From Enterobacter sp. (GTDB lineage Bacteria; Pseudomonadota; Gammaproteobacteria; Enterobacterales; Enterobacteriaceae), in assembly GCA_022649305.1 (NCBI GenBank), contig JALCNW010000013.1, positions 1 through 64,000 on the forward strand: a stretch of 64,000 nt of DNA, in the 5' to 3' direction. The notes below the pieces were generated by a model. It worked only from the letters and a program-made list of their open reading frames with translations, was not told where the DNA came from and did no database searches. Shown in pieces: positions 38,555-47,606 of this stretch. Made by a program: the position numbers and the translations under genes. Position 1 is the stretch's first letter; the number at the start of each line of letters is the position of its first letter.

Positions 38555-39301
38555 TCAGGCTTTGTTATATAAGGCTTTCGTTTTGCCCGTTGTTTTCAAA
38601 CGAACAAAATAAGACAATTCCGCCCAAAAACCGGGAACGCGTAATATCTTGCGCTGGACATTCCTGGCATCCTGACATAATTCAAGATTATTGGAGGTTG
38701 ACACGCCTCCCATCGAGAATTCAGAGACCAGCCCCTTTATGCGACGGAACGGATAGCCTGATTTATACAGACTGGCAGCCAGTGCATAATCTGACGACAC
38801 CTTATATTGCAAATCATAGGGATGTTTTTTCAGCCCCGCCGTCGGGAAGAAAATCGCCTGATGGCTGGCCGGAAGGCTGTGATAAATATACCAGCCATGC
38901 TTGGCACCGCGACGAACTTTAGTGCCGTCACCAAAATCCAATAAAGCATCGCCGATGACCATTGCATCATCCTTCTGACGCGACAGCTGCCGGGCAAATA
39001 AGGCCACATCTTCGTGGAACACATCACCCGAATTTAAAAAGATAGCGTAGCGGCCTTGCGCTAAATCGATACCTTTATTCATGGCATCGTAAATGCCCTT
39101 ATCTTTCTCGCTGATGAAGCGTAAGTTGAACTCACCGTTGAGTTTTTCCAAAAATTCAGCGGTGCCGTCGTCCGAGCCGCCATCGACCACGATCCATTCA
39201 AACGTGAGGCTGGGGTCGCGTGCCAGGTTGCGCAGCGAGCGCCAGGTTTTTACTACCCCTTCGTGATTGCGAAAGGCGACAGTAATGACGCTAAGAAACA
39301 T
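38555..39301 (-). CDS. wcaE: Colanic acid glycosyltransferase WcaE
   Basis: WcaE is a 248-residue GT2 (GT-A fold) glycosyltransferase. It begins [22 protein letters not shown] and has the nucleotide-binding [12 protein letters not shown] (35-46), [30 protein letters not shown] (about 81-110) with the metal-binding NSGD in place of DXD, and ASHQAIFF. In relatives it is assigned to fucose addition. It lies 12 bases after wcaD. Confidence 0.95.
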   Translation of the reverse strand: MFLSVITVAFRNHEGVVKTWRSLRNLARDPSLTFEWIVVDGGSDDGTAEFLEKLNGEFNLRFISEKDKGIYDAMNKGIDLAQGRYAIFLNSGDVFHEDVALFARQLSRQKDDAMVIGDALLDFGDGTKVRRGAKHGWYIYHSLPASHQAIFFPTAGLKKHPYDLQYKVSSDYALAASLYKSGYPFRRIKGLVSEFSMGGVSTSNNLELCQDARNVQRKILRVPGFWAELSYFVRLKTTGKTKALYNKA

Positions 39302-39313
39302 AAAACCACCTCG

Positions 39314-40534
39314 TCATGAATTCGTCATATTTAGCGCCTTGCGCAAAATAAACGGACAAACTATTAAGAACGCATATTCCGGGCTAAATATTGACCCGGT
39401 AAAAAACAGCGACACCGGCGTAAAAAGATACAACTGCACCCGAAAGTTTTGGTTATCACCAAATGCATTGATCATCATTTTGAAAACTTTAAACAGGTAC
39501 CACGCTGTTAACAGCACGGCAAACCACGAAAAATAAATAATGAGCAGATACAGACCATTGTCTATGGTTTTACCGACATCCGCACCGTTAAAGATTCCGA
39601 ATGATGCGACATATTCGTAAAGTGAGCCAAATCTTACTACCCCGTCAATATGGGTTAATGAATAACCCACCATCACCAGCGGACCGATAATGCGATAATA
39701 GGAGGATGATCCTTCCGTTCCTAAATCGCCCAGGCGCGTAGAGATATACGGGAAGGCAAAAATAATACCCACCAGCAGTACGGTTAGCGAAATTATCGCT
39801 AAGGGTAGCTTTTTCTTGATCGCGTCTTTATTGAGGTACCGAAATGCCCATTCCAGCAGGTAAAACAAGATAAATGTCATTACCCCAGAGAAGGAACCTG
39901 ACAGTACAATCCCTGCAAGAATCATAGCATCGGTCTTGGGGGTTTTGATACCAAACTGTTTGATACTGAGCCAAATTGAGATTAACGCCAGAGCAAAAAA
40001 TGCCGGTTCAAAATACAACGCGGTGGTTCGCTTACCGCCAAACTTAATGAAGTTCAGTACATAGCTATTACTGTAAATGAGATATTTCGAAATTATTTCC
40101 ATCAGGCTACTGCCGCCTGTCAAAATAATTTGCGCCATTTCCATCGCAGCAAGCATAACAATTAACGCCACGGCAATATAAAAGAACCTAAGGATTTTCC
40201 GATAATTGTGCGGCGAAATAGTTTTAAAGCGAATACTCCACACCATGCCAATAATAATCACGATATAAACAAACAGCATGGTGGAGGTGACATACTTGCT
40301 GGCGTCCAGCGACTGACCAAAGAGGTAGTTAAATGCCGTGAGGCCCACACCCAGCCCCAGCGCAATCATCAGCTTCTTAATGCTGATTTTTTCAACGTAC
40401 AGCAAAAGCAGAACGGGCAAGAAGGTGACGATGGTTATCGGGAAGCTTTCGCCGAGCTGGGCAATTTTAACGTTGACCAGCAGATAGATCAGCGGCAGCA
40501 GCAGATAGCTACAGATTCTGATAGAACGAGACAT
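39314..40534 (-). CDS. wcaD: Colanic acid polymerase WcaD
   Basis: WcaD is the putative Wzy-type polymerase of colanic acid, a 406-residue inner-membrane protein with about 10-11 hydrophobic segments. I chose the ATG at 40534 (MSRSIRICSYLLLPL), as in E. coli and preceded by GGAGG; the open frame to 40726 runs inside wcaC and has no homology. The periplasmic loop GTEGSSSYYRIIGPLVMVGYSLTHIDGVVRFG (about 285-316) is family-specific. The start lies 26 bases inside wcaC, so translation is coupled. Confidence 0.94.
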   Translation of the reverse strand: MSRSIRICSYLLLPLIYLLVNVKIAQLGESFPITIVTFLPVLLLLYVEKISIKKLMIALGLGVGLTAFNYLFGQSLDASKYVTSTMLFVYIVIIIGMVWSIRFKTISPHNYRKILRFFYIAVALIVMLAAMEMAQIILTGGSSLMEIISKYLIYSNSYVLNFIKFGGKRTTALYFEPAFFALALISIWLSIKQFGIKTPKTDAMILAGIVLSGSFSGVMTFILFYLLEWAFRYLNKDAIKKKLPLAIISLTVLLVGIIFAFPYISTRLGDLGTEGSSSYYRIIGPLVMVGYSLTHIDGVVRFGSLYEYVASFGIFNGADVGKTIDNGLYLLIIYFSWFAVLLTAWYLFKVFKMMINAFGDNQNFRVQLYLFTPVSLFFTGSIFSPEYAFLIVCPFILRKALNMTNS

Positions 40535-41726
40535 ATTCCTCCAGCATCTGTTGGCCGCTGTACGCTTTGCGGCTGCGGTTGCGGAACGATTCCAGGCTGG
40601 TGCCAAAAACGGCCTGTGCGATCTCAGCCTTTGGTAATTGCACCATCGGCAGTACTTCGTTTTCGCTAAAGGTTTTCCCGCCGGATTTTTCCAGCACTTC
40701 GCGCGCGGCATCGCTGTGGGTGGCAATCACCGGTACGCCGATGGACAGCGCTTCGCACAAAATCAGCGGATAGTTATCGACGCGGGAGCTGAAAACCAAC
40801 GCATCCATTCCGTTAAGCGCGCTCATCAGCTTGCGTTTATCGGTCTCAAAACCGTGATTGATAACGTTGGCCCCTTCAAACGGCGAGAACTTACCGAAGG
40901 TATGAAGCTCAATCTTGTCGCCGAGCGCCATCATGTCGCGCACCAGTTGCTGATTGGTTTTGCCGTCGTAACGCAGATCGTGCGCCACGATCGCGATTTT
41001 GGGTTTGCCGAGCGTGTTCGCAATCGGGGTCAACTCGGCCAGAATGTCTTCCGTCGCTACGTCAATCCCATTGTTGATAATCTTGCAGCGCCCTGCCCCA
41101 TATAAGCTATTGAATGCATCGGCAACGTGCTGGCTCGGAGAGATAAAGGTGCAGCCGAGCGCCAGCATGTCACGGAATAATTGACGTTTTCCCGCCACCA
41201 GCTTGTGTGCTCTGTCCACTTTCACAGGCGGATAGTTATCCAGCGTCGGGCATTTTTGGCAGTGGCTTTTCCAGCCTTCGCAGCCATCGGTAAACGCGCA
41301 GCGTCCGGTGACGCTCCAGTGATCGTGCAAAGTCCAGACAAAGGTGATGTCCGGCTTATGCGCCTGGACGTTTTCACAAAACGCCACCACCTCTTCCAGA
41401 TTCAGCCAGTAGCTGTGCAAAACATGAAAATGGAGGACCACTGGGCCAGACATGCGGGTGACCTGGCGATAAATATTGTTCAGGTTCCCAAACAGATCGC
41501 GGTTAAACAGGCGAAACAGCGCAATGTTAGCGATCGACGTTAAGCGCGGCGTTTGTTTCATGACCTGCGGATAGTTATCGTGACTGACGCTTTTTTTACC
41601 GCCTTTGCCATAACCGTACACAAAACGCGACTGTAACCCTTTTTGCAGCGCGCGCTGATGCAAATCCAGCGCGACGCCTGCGGCACCGCCTTCTGCGAGG
41701 CGAACGTTAAATTGCAGAATATTCAT
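40509..41726 (-). CDS. wcaC: Colanic acid glycosyltransferase WcaC
   Basis: WcaC is a 405-residue GT4 glycosyltransferase, assigned in relatives to galactose addition. It begins ILQFNVRLAEGGAAGVALDLHQRA (3-26); HFHVLHSYWLN and WTLHDHWSVTGRC follow. CEGWKSHCQKCP is a Cys-rich loop that may bind metal. The donor region has PLILCEALSIGVPVIATHSDAAREVL (about 322-347). It overlaps wcaB by 4 bases and wcaD by 26. Confidence 0.95.
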   Translation of the reverse strand: MNILQFNVRLAEGGAAGVALDLHQRALQKGLQSRFVYGYGKGGKKSVSHDNYPQVMKQTPRLTSIANIALFRLFNRDLFGNLNNIYRQVTRMSGPVVLHFHVLHSYWLNLEEVVAFCENVQAHKPDITFVWTLHDHWSVTGRCAFTDGCEGWKSHCQKCPTLDNYPPVKVDRAHKLVAGKRQLFRDMLALGCTFISPSQHVADAFNSLYGAGRCKIINNGIDVATEDILAELTPIANTLGKPKIAIVAHDLRYDGKTNQQLVRDMMALGDKIELHTFGKFSPFEGANVINHGFETDKRKLMSALNGMDALVFSSRVDNYPLILCEALSIGVPVIATHSDAAREVLEKSGGKTFSENEVLPMVQLPKAEIAQAVFGTSLESFRNRSRKAYSGQQMLEEYVSFYQNL

Positions 41727-42214
41727 TTCATTACCTTCACGCGGGCTTTTTCACCCACCACCAGCGCGTTATCAGGAATGCTGTCCAGCACCACGCTGCC
41801 TGCACCGATGGTGACATTATTCCCCACGGTAATATCGCCAATGATGACCACGTTTGCCCCAAGCTCGACGTTATTGCCAATCACCGGACAGGCCAGGCTT
41901 TGCGGGCCACGATTGCCGATGGTCACCGCATGACGAATCGTAAAATCATCCCCTGCCACCACGAATTTATTGATGACCACTGCATAACCATGATGAATGG
42001 TGAAGCGGCGGCCAATCGTCGCAGCCGCCTGGATTTCGTAGCCAAACAGACACTCGGTGAGAATGCGATAGAGCACCAGAACAGGAGCGGCCCATAGATT
42101 GTTAAGCACGTTTTTTTTGCGCCAGACGGAGCAGAAATGCGCGACTCGGTAAGCCAGAACCATGCAGCAGGGACGCAGGCTCCAGCTATTCGCGCGGCAA
42201 TCTTCCAGGATCAT
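41723..42214 (-). CDS. wcaB: Colanic acid O-acetyltransferase WcaB
   Basis: WcaB is a 163-residue hexapeptide-repeat acetyltransferase of the serine acetyltransferase type. The N-terminal helix region (LRPCCMVLAYRVAHF) is followed by GRRFTIHHGYAVVINKFVVAGDDFTIRHAVTIGN (about 68-101), with the catalytic His in IHHG, and by IGDITVGNNVTIGAGSVVLDSIPDNA. Its ATG shares one base with the wcaA stop. Confidence 0.95.
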   Translation of the reverse strand: MILEDCRANSWSLRPCCMVLAYRVAHFCSVWRKKNVLNNLWAAPVLVLYRILTECLFGYEIQAAATIGRRFTIHHGYAVVINKFVVAGDDFTIRHAVTIGNRGPQSLACPVIGNNVELGANVVIIGDITVGNNVTIGAGSVVLDSIPDNALVVGEKARVKVMK

Positions 42215-43056
42215 TATTTCCCCCTCAACCCATCGGCCAGACGCTTGCCGTTTCGTACCGACAGCAGCGTCATAAGCGTGCGCCAGTTCATGCGCTTGTT
42301 GCGGATCTGATAGAGGGTAAAGAGCTGATATTTACGGCTGGCACGATCGAACTTGTCTTTGTGCTTACGATAAAAATGGAAGTAGCCCGAGAATTTTTTC
42401 GGCGACGAGGTAATTTGCATCTCACCGTGATTGATGTGCAGAATTTGCGTGGCGTCTTCCACCTTCCATGGCTCACCATATTCCACCACCATACGCAGGA
42501 AAATATCGTAGTCCTGCGCGGCTTTCAGTTCGGTATCGAACAGACACTCTTTGAAACGCCAGGCCCAGGTAAACACCTGATTACCGATGATATTGCGCTT
42601 ATAAAACAGGCGACGAGAGAACGGGGATTTCGGATACAGCGGCAGGCTGGCAGGCTGCGAGTAAACCTCACCCTGGCAAACATAGTCATTGGCATACAGG
42701 AACGCATGCGTGACCAACTGATGTTTGTGCGACAAAAATACGGACAGACGATTTGGCGTCCATTCGTCATCGTCATCAATGCCGGTCAAATATTGTCCTT
42801 TTGCCTGCATGATTGCCTGATTACGCACGGCACATGCCCCAGAGTTAATCGCGTTATGGGTATACACCACGCGCGGGTCATTGAGATCGTCGATAAATTT
42901 CTGCAACTGCTCGAACGATGAAGAGCAATCATCAACGATGATCAGCTCCCAGTGGTCGTAGTCCTGACGTAATACCGATTTAATCGCACGGATCGCCAGC
43001 TGCTGGCGATTCCACGTCGGCATATAGATGGAGATCAATGGGCGTTGTGTTGTCAT
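42214..43056 (-). CDS. wcaA: Colanic acid glycosyltransferase WcaA
   Basis: WcaA is a 280-residue GT2 glycosyltransferase (GT-A fold). It starts PLISIYMPTWNRQQLAIRAIKSVLRQDY, then has LIIVDDCSSS (38-47), GACAVRNQAI and the metal site GIDDDDEWTPNRL (about 92-104). It is the first sugar-assembly gene after the export trio wza-wzb-wzc, from which it is separated by the inverted-repeat element at 43062-43150. Confidence 0.95.
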   Translation of the reverse strand: MTTQRPLISIYMPTWNRQQLAIRAIKSVLRQDYDHWELIIVDDCSSSFEQLQKFIDDLNDPRVVYTHNAINSGACAVRNQAIMQAKGQYLTGIDDDDEWTPNRLSVFLSHKHQLVTHAFLYANDYVCQGEVYSQPASLPLYPKSPFSRRLFYKRNIIGNQVFTWAWRFKECLFDTELKAAQDYDIFLRMVVEYGEPWKVEDATQILHINHGEMQITSSPKKFSGYFHFYRKHKDKFDRASRKYQLFTLYQIRNKRMNWRTLMTLLSVRNGKRLADGLRGK

Positions 43057-43061
43057 ATTTT

Positions 43062-43150
43062 CCCCTCACCCCTCACCCCTGCCCTCTAAAGGACCGCACC
43101 AGGCAGTCCCCTCTCCCCTCCGGGGAGAGGGTTAGGGTTAGAGTGAGGGG
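43062..43150. repeat. GC-rich inverted-repeat element B (wzc-wcaA gap)
   Basis: This 89-base element is bounded by CCCCTCA (43062-43068) and TGAGGGG (43144-43150), with a perfect inner stem CCCTCTCCCC-TCC-GGGGAGAGGG (43109-43131). The stem arms are identical to those of element A (31192-31214); the loops differ (TCC, TTT). It fills nearly all of the 102 bases between wzc and wcaA, six bases before the wcaA start codon on the transcript's strand. Confidence 0.85.
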
Positions 43151-43158
43151 GGCTTTTT

Positions 43159-45321
43159 TTATTTAGAGTCAGACTTATATTCGTACTCGTAGTACCCGTA
43201 ATCCTGATATCCGGTCGCGCGACGGAAGATGGAGTTCAGAATCACCCCTTTCACTTCGATACCGTTCTGCTCGAAGCGACTCAGGCTGGTTTCGACCTCT
43301 TTCAGGGTATTCACCGCATAACGAGCGACCATCAGCGTAGTGCCGACATGGCGACCAACAATGGCAGCGTCAGTCACGGCCAGGATTGGCGGAGTATCGA
43401 TAAGCACCAGGTCGTAGTGTTTGCTGGCCCATTCAATCAGCTGGGTGAAACGTTCACTCATCAACAGTTCAGACGGGTTTGGCGGGATCTGACCGCGCGG
43501 AACCAGGTCAAAATTGGTGATTGACGTTGGCTTGGCGCACTGCTCAATCTCACCTTTGCCGAGAAGAATCTCCGACAGGCCGTTGACGTTATTGGTCCCT
43601 AGCAGTTCGTGGGTATAGCCCTTACGCATATCGCAGTCGATCAGCAGCACGCGTTTGTTGGTCTGGCTAATCACCGCCGCAAGGTTAGCGCAGACAAACG
43701 TTTTACCGATTGACGGGCTGACCCCGGTCAACATCAATACGTTGTTTTTGGCCTGCATCATGGCGAAGTGAAGGCTGGTTCGCAGGCTGCGCACCGCTTC
43801 GATCGCCAGATCCGTTGGGTTTCCGACTGCCAGCAGTTGGCTCTGTTTGTAACGCTTAACGCCTTTCACCGTTTTGACGCTATCGCGAGATTTTTGCCAT
43901 TCCGACAAAGGAATGCTGGCATACACGCTGATGCCATGATCTTCCAGTACCTGCGGGCTTTCGATTCCACGGTTGAACAGGGAGCGCAGCAGCACGCCAA
44001 CGATAGAGAGCATCAGGCCGAGAATAATGCTGCCGAGGACGATCAGCGCTTTCTTCGGTTTCAGCACGCCAGGCTGGGTAATCGCCGAGTCAACGATACG
44101 CACATCACCGACGGTACTGGCTTCGGTAATTTTCAGCTCCTGCTGTTTATTCAGCAGTTGCATGTAAACCTGCTGACCCGATTCCACATCGCGCGTCAGA
44201 CGCACAATTTCCTGCTGCGTTTTTGGCATCGCCGTCACGCGGTTGTTGAGTTTTGTTTTCTCATCTTCCAGCGCCTGACGTTTTTCCAGCAGCGTGCGAT
44301 ACGCCGGGTGGCGTTTGGTGTAGAGCTTAGAAATTTCCGCTTCTTTAAAGGTCAGTTCATTCAACTGCGCGTCGATATTGACCATCGAATCCAGAACAGA
44401 TTTTGCCTCCAGCGGCAGGTCAACGGAGTCTTTGTCCTGACGATAGGCATTCAGCTTGTTTTCAGCCTCATCGAGATGCGAACGGACTTCCGGCAGTTGC
44501 TTCGCCAGGAACGCGAGGCTTTTTGCCGCTTCAGCCGACTTACGTTCGATATTTTGCTCAAGATAGTTGCGGGTAATGCTGTTCAGGATGTCGCGGATTT
44601 TATCTTTGTCTTCACCGGTGAAGCTCATGCTCAATACGCCGGTGTCTTTACCGTTTTCCGTGACGGTCAGGTTGCTTTGTAGGTTGTTGATCATGCCCAG
44701 CATCGAGAACTTACTGACGGTGAATTCACCGCCCTCCGCAGCATGGATATCGCTGACCATCATGCTGACGCCGTTTTTATTCAGCATCTGCCCGACTTCA
44801 CCCCGCGCGCTAAAGCCCGCGTCACTGGTCAGTTCATACTGTTTAGGCCCCAACACTTGCAGAGTAAACACCTGGTCCCCTGCCCCTTTCGGCAGGTTAA
44901 AAGTGGTGACTTTAACCATGTCATTCTGACGCCCCATCAGCCTGTCCCAGCCAGCACCAAATAGCGGGAAGCTGTTTTTGGTGACGCCAATATCCAGATC
45001 AAGATCGTCAACCGTTTTGCCCAGCACCAGGCGCGACTGGATAAGCTGAATCTCGGCGTCCGATGCCGGTGGCTTGTTCGCCAGCGCCGAGCCAATATCC
45101 TGCACCAGCGAATTACCGGAGTTCTGTTCGATTTGCACCAGCGCATCCGCGCTATAGATAGGCGTGGCAAACAAGGTGTAAATCACAGCGGCGACGGCAA
45201 ACACCGCCGTAATCCCCAGCACCCACCACTTCGCCTCAACGATCGTCCCTACCAGACGGCCAATATCAATTTCATCACTGCCCGAGATCGGGGCGGCAGA
45301 AGGTTTTGTTTTTTCTGTCAT
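43159..45321 (-). CDS. wzc: Tyrosine autokinase and polysaccharide co-polymerase Wzc
   Basis: Wzc is the inner-membrane PCP-2a protein that controls colanic acid polymerisation and export with Wza. The 720-residue length matches E. coli, from the ATG at 45321 (MTEKTKPSAAP) with AGGGA ahead of it; the longer frame to 45357 lies in wzb. It has a first membrane helix at about 32-54, a large periplasmic domain with coiled-coil (EVRSHLDEAENKLNAYRQDK), a second helix near 425-447 and a cytoplasmic BY-kinase. The kinase has Walker A GVSPSIGKTF (Lys near 540), Walker A' VLLIDCDMRKG and Walker B VLIDTPP. The tail is a Tyr cluster (YQDYGYYEYEYKSD) that is autophosphorylated. Confidence 0.97.
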   Translation of the reverse strand: MTEKTKPSAAPISGSDEIDIGRLVGTIVEAKWWVLGITAVFAVAAVIYTLFATPIYSADALVQIEQNSGNSLVQDIGSALANKPPASDAEIQLIQSRLVLGKTVDDLDLDIGVTKNSFPLFGAGWDRLMGRQNDMVKVTTFNLPKGAGDQVFTLQVLGPKQYELTSDAGFSARGEVGQMLNKNGVSMMVSDIHAAEGGEFTVSKFSMLGMINNLQSNLTVTENGKDTGVLSMSFTGEDKDKIRDILNSITRNYLEQNIERKSAEAAKSLAFLAKQLPEVRSHLDEAENKLNAYRQDKDSVDLPLEAKSVLDSMVNIDAQLNELTFKEAEISKLYTKRHPAYRTLLEKRQALEDEKTKLNNRVTAMPKTQQEIVRLTRDVESGQQVYMQLLNKQQELKITEASTVGDVRIVDSAITQPGVLKPKKALIVLGSIILGLMLSIVGVLLRSLFNRGIESPQVLEDHGISVYASIPLSEWQKSRDSVKTVKGVKRYKQSQLLAVGNPTDLAIEAVRSLRTSLHFAMMQAKNNVLMLTGVSPSIGKTFVCANLAAVISQTNKRVLLIDCDMRKGYTHELLGTNNVNGLSEILLGKGEIEQCAKPTSITNFDLVPRGQIPPNPSELLMSERFTQLIEWASKHYDLVLIDTPPILAVTDAAIVGRHVGTTLMVARYAVNTLKEVETSLSRFEQNGIEVKGVILNSIFRRATGYQDYGYYEYEYKSDSK

Positions 45322-45323
45322 TG

Positions 45324-45767
45324 TTATCCCTGCTGAGCTTTCAGTGCCTGCGCCCACTGTTGGGCAGACTGGTCAAGTAAGGTGTAAACCGCCTCAAATG
45401 CCTCACGGCTCTTGCGATACGGATCGGGGATTTCGCGTTCGTTGTCCCAGTGACCAAACAGCATCACTTTGCCGCGCATCTCCGGCGCAATTTCACACAG
45501 CGCCTGTATGTGGCGTTTTTCCATCGCCAGAATCAGGTCGTAGTCCCGGCACATCCGGCCTGAGACCTGACGGGCAACGTGCCCGTCGAGCGATAGCGCA
45601 TGCTCCTGCGCCACGCTTGTCGCGCGCTCATCAGCACCTTTTCCCACCAGCGCACCCAGCCCTGCGGAGTCAACCTTGAGATCGGGCTGGTAATTTTTCA
45701 GCAGCCGTTCTGCCGTGGGGGAACGGCAAATGTTCCCCACGCACACCACCAGAATTTTGTTAAACAT
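45324..45767 (-). CDS. wzb: Low-molecular-weight protein tyrosine phosphatase Wzb
   Basis: Wzb removes phosphate from the Tyr cluster of Wzc, allowing cycles of colanic acid assembly. It has 147 residues. The P-loop CVGNICRSP has the nucleophile Cys9 and Arg15, and Asp115 in IPDPYRKS is the general acid. It lies 2 bases before wzc and 6 after wza in the transcript. Confidence 0.97.
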   Translation of the reverse strand: MFNKILVVCVGNICRSPTAERLLKNYQPDLKVDSAGLGALVGKGADERATSVAQEHALSLDGHVARQVSGRMCRDYDLILAMEKRHIQALCEIAPEMRGKVMLFGHWDNEREIPDPYRKSREAFEAVYTLLDQSAQQWAQALKAQQG

Positions 45768-45773
45768 CGCGGA

Positions 45774-46913
45774 TTACCAGGTATGAATGTCGCGCGCCGT
45801 ATCCGTCATGTAGCGAACGCCACTGATGGTTGGCAGCAACTGGTTGATCAGACGGTTCCAGCGAGTGACCGGAGCCGTGGTCACGTAAACCACGTCGTAT
45901 GGCTGGAGGCGGAATTCGGTTGCCATCACCAGCGATGTCGCATCGGACATATCCAGCTGATAAATGTTGGCGATCTTGCCTTTTGCACTGCCCTCGCCTT
46001 TCAGTGGACGAATAACGAAGATGCCGCTGGCGTTCGATGCAGTCATGTCGAGGCCTTCTGCATTGCCCAGCGCTTCGGTCAGGGTCATGCCGCTAAAGTC
46101 CATTTTGAGCGTGCTTTGTTTCTTCACTTCGCCCATCACGAACACTTTCAGATCGTCATTGCGTGGTACAAACAGAATGTCGCCCGGATAGAGCAGACGG
46201 TTCTGGCTCAGGTCACCGTTTTGCATCAATGCCTGTAGCGAAATGCGCTCTTCTTTACCGTTGTGCGTGAGCACCACGTTGCGCCAGTCGGCGGCATCGG
46301 TTAAACCGCCCGCGGTATTAATGGCATCCAGGACGGTTAATGGCACGTTGGTGATGGGCTGCTGGCCCGATTTGTTCACCTGTCCGGAGACGTAGGCTTT
46401 TTGCGAACGGAAGGCGGCGATATTCACATCCACCTGCGGGTCAGCAATGTACTGCGCTAAACGACCCGTCACGTCACTGCGGATTTCGGCCAGCGTTTTA
46501 CCGACAACGTGGACTTTGCCAATGTACGGATAGAACATGGTGCCATCAGGCTGAACCCAGTTACCGGTATCGCTTGAACTACGATACTGACCTGCTGGCG
46601 TTGTCAATTCAGGGTGGTCCCAGACGGTAACGCTAACAACGTCACCCGGTCCGACGCGGTATTCGTAGGACGAAATTTCCTGATCCAGAGAGATATTCGG
46701 CTGGGCTACGTTAGGACGTGGACGTAATTGCTCGACGAGACGCGGGGTTAATGGATACACATTCACCATTTTGTCGAGATCAAAATCAGCATCCTGTTGC
46801 TTAATCACATCCTTACCCGTTGTGGACATATTGCTGCCGGGAAAGACCGTACAACCACTCATCAAGGTCACAGACACCAATAATGGCATCAATTTCATTT
46901 TGGATTTCATCAT
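45774..46913 (-). CDS. wza: Outer-membrane polysaccharide export lipoprotein Wza
   Basis: Wza forms the octameric outer-membrane channel for colanic acid. It has 379 residues. The lipoprotein signal peptide ends in the lipobox LMSGC with Cys21 as the lipid anchor. The polysaccharide-export domain follows ([20 protein letters not shown], about 84-103), then SLBB repeats ([31 protein letters not shown] and [16 protein letters not shown]). The C-terminal amphipathic stretch ([30 protein letters not shown]) makes the outer-membrane helix barrel. It is the first gene of the colanic acid operon, downstream of a JUMPstart leader. Confidence 0.97.
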   Translation of the reverse strand: MMKSKMKLMPLLVSVTLMSGCTVFPGSNMSTTGKDVIKQQDADFDLDKMVNVYPLTPRLVEQLRPRPNVAQPNISLDQEISSYEYRVGPGDVVSVTVWDHPELTTPAGQYRSSSDTGNWVQPDGTMFYPYIGKVHVVGKTLAEIRSDVTGRLAQYIADPQVDVNIAAFRSQKAYVSGQVNKSGQQPITNVPLTVLDAINTAGGLTDAADWRNVVLTHNGKEERISLQALMQNGDLSQNRLLYPGDILFVPRNDDLKVFVMGEVKKQSTLKMDFSGMTLTEALGNAEGLDMTASNASGIFVIRPLKGEGSAKGKIANIYQLDMSDATSLVMATEFRLQPYDVVYVTTAPVTRWNRLINQLLPTISGVRYMTDTARDIHTW

Positions 46914-47091
46914 TGATTATTTATCACTTTGGCAGAGTAATTACCCTGTGCAATTTAAAATAAGCCCGGCTGGAATGACTTTTAGAATGCAGTTAATCAA
47001 ATAAAAATATAACTGGCATCAGTCCTAAAACTAGCTTATTCATCCATTGGCTCTTGACAGAATAATCGAGGCTGATTCACACGCTTTCAGG

Positions 47092-47122
47092 CACGCTACC
47101 GCCCTTGGCTTTCAGTTACCAA
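47092..47122 (-). promoter_or_regulatory. JUMPstart element with ops site, colanic acid operon
   Basis: Read on the minus strand the ops core GGCGGTAGCGTG (47092-47103) is exact and followed by CC, as in the O-antigen copy. It is preceded by a small hairpin TTGG-10-CCAA (47105-47122). It lies 179 bases before the wza start. RfaH should be recruited here and sustain transcription of the roughly 22-kb operon. Confidence 0.9.
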
Positions 47123-47338
47123 TCCACTGACTAAACAATGCGTTATGGATAGACACCCTCTAAGATATGGACTTACGGGGAAATATATCAGGCATATCTG
47201 ACGTTAGACTGATAATGAAATACAGCCCCCGAGACCGGTACAAAAATAGCAACAAGGCGTTTTAACATTTGATGCTGGGAGAATTGTTGCAGTTAACCTA
47301 ATAGCAGGCAAGGAGACAACCGTCCTAATATTGGTTTT

Positions 47339-47353
47339 TAAGATTAATATTAA
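47339..47353. promoter_or_regulatory. Candidate RcsAB box upstream of wza
   Basis: TAAGATTAATATTAA matches the left half of the RcsAB consensus (TAAGAnnATTCnTA) well and the right half poorly. Its distance of about 425 bases from the wza start codon fits a box about 100 bases upstream of a promoter with a 330-base leader, as in E. coli. The assignment rests mainly on position. Confidence 0.35.
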
Positions 47354-47606
47354 GCGCAAATTTTAAGGCTTTTAGGAATTTCTTCATATTGACAAATTAA
47401 CATCTAAAAATATCTCGTGCGATATTTCCTAAATATATCTTAATTTCATTATTCGCTGTTTCTTTCAGAAATAATAACCTGTGGTGAAGATTGTCATTTT
47501 CATGCGGTTATTAAGAGAAATCTCAGCCTGCCATTGCAATTTTCGCCAGCTTTATCCATGATCGAAGTGTGACAAATGTCATATAACCAAAGGTATTGCT
47601 ATTACT

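Larger units (their letters stand above)
46914..47606. other. Long regulatory gap between wza and yegH
   Basis: These 693 bases hold no credible gene. Read towards wza (minus strand) they contain, in order, a possible RcsAB box (47339-47353), the region where a promoter should lie (about 47230-47290, not confidently placed), the JUMPstart/ops element (47092-47122) and roughly 180 bases of leader. The yegH-proximal part (47400-47600) is AT-rich and must also hold the yegH promoter. Confidence 0.7.

Noticed and set aside
40535-40726. 64-residue N-terminal extension of wcaD
   Set aside because: It lies inside wcaC in another frame, has no hydrophobic or conserved content, and the ATG at 40534 has a GGAGG ribosome site.
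31130-43150. CRISPR or mobile-element ends from the two GC-rich repeats
   Set aside because: Only two diverged copies 12 kb apart, with no spacers, no target-site duplications and no transposase between them that is not a colanic acid gene.
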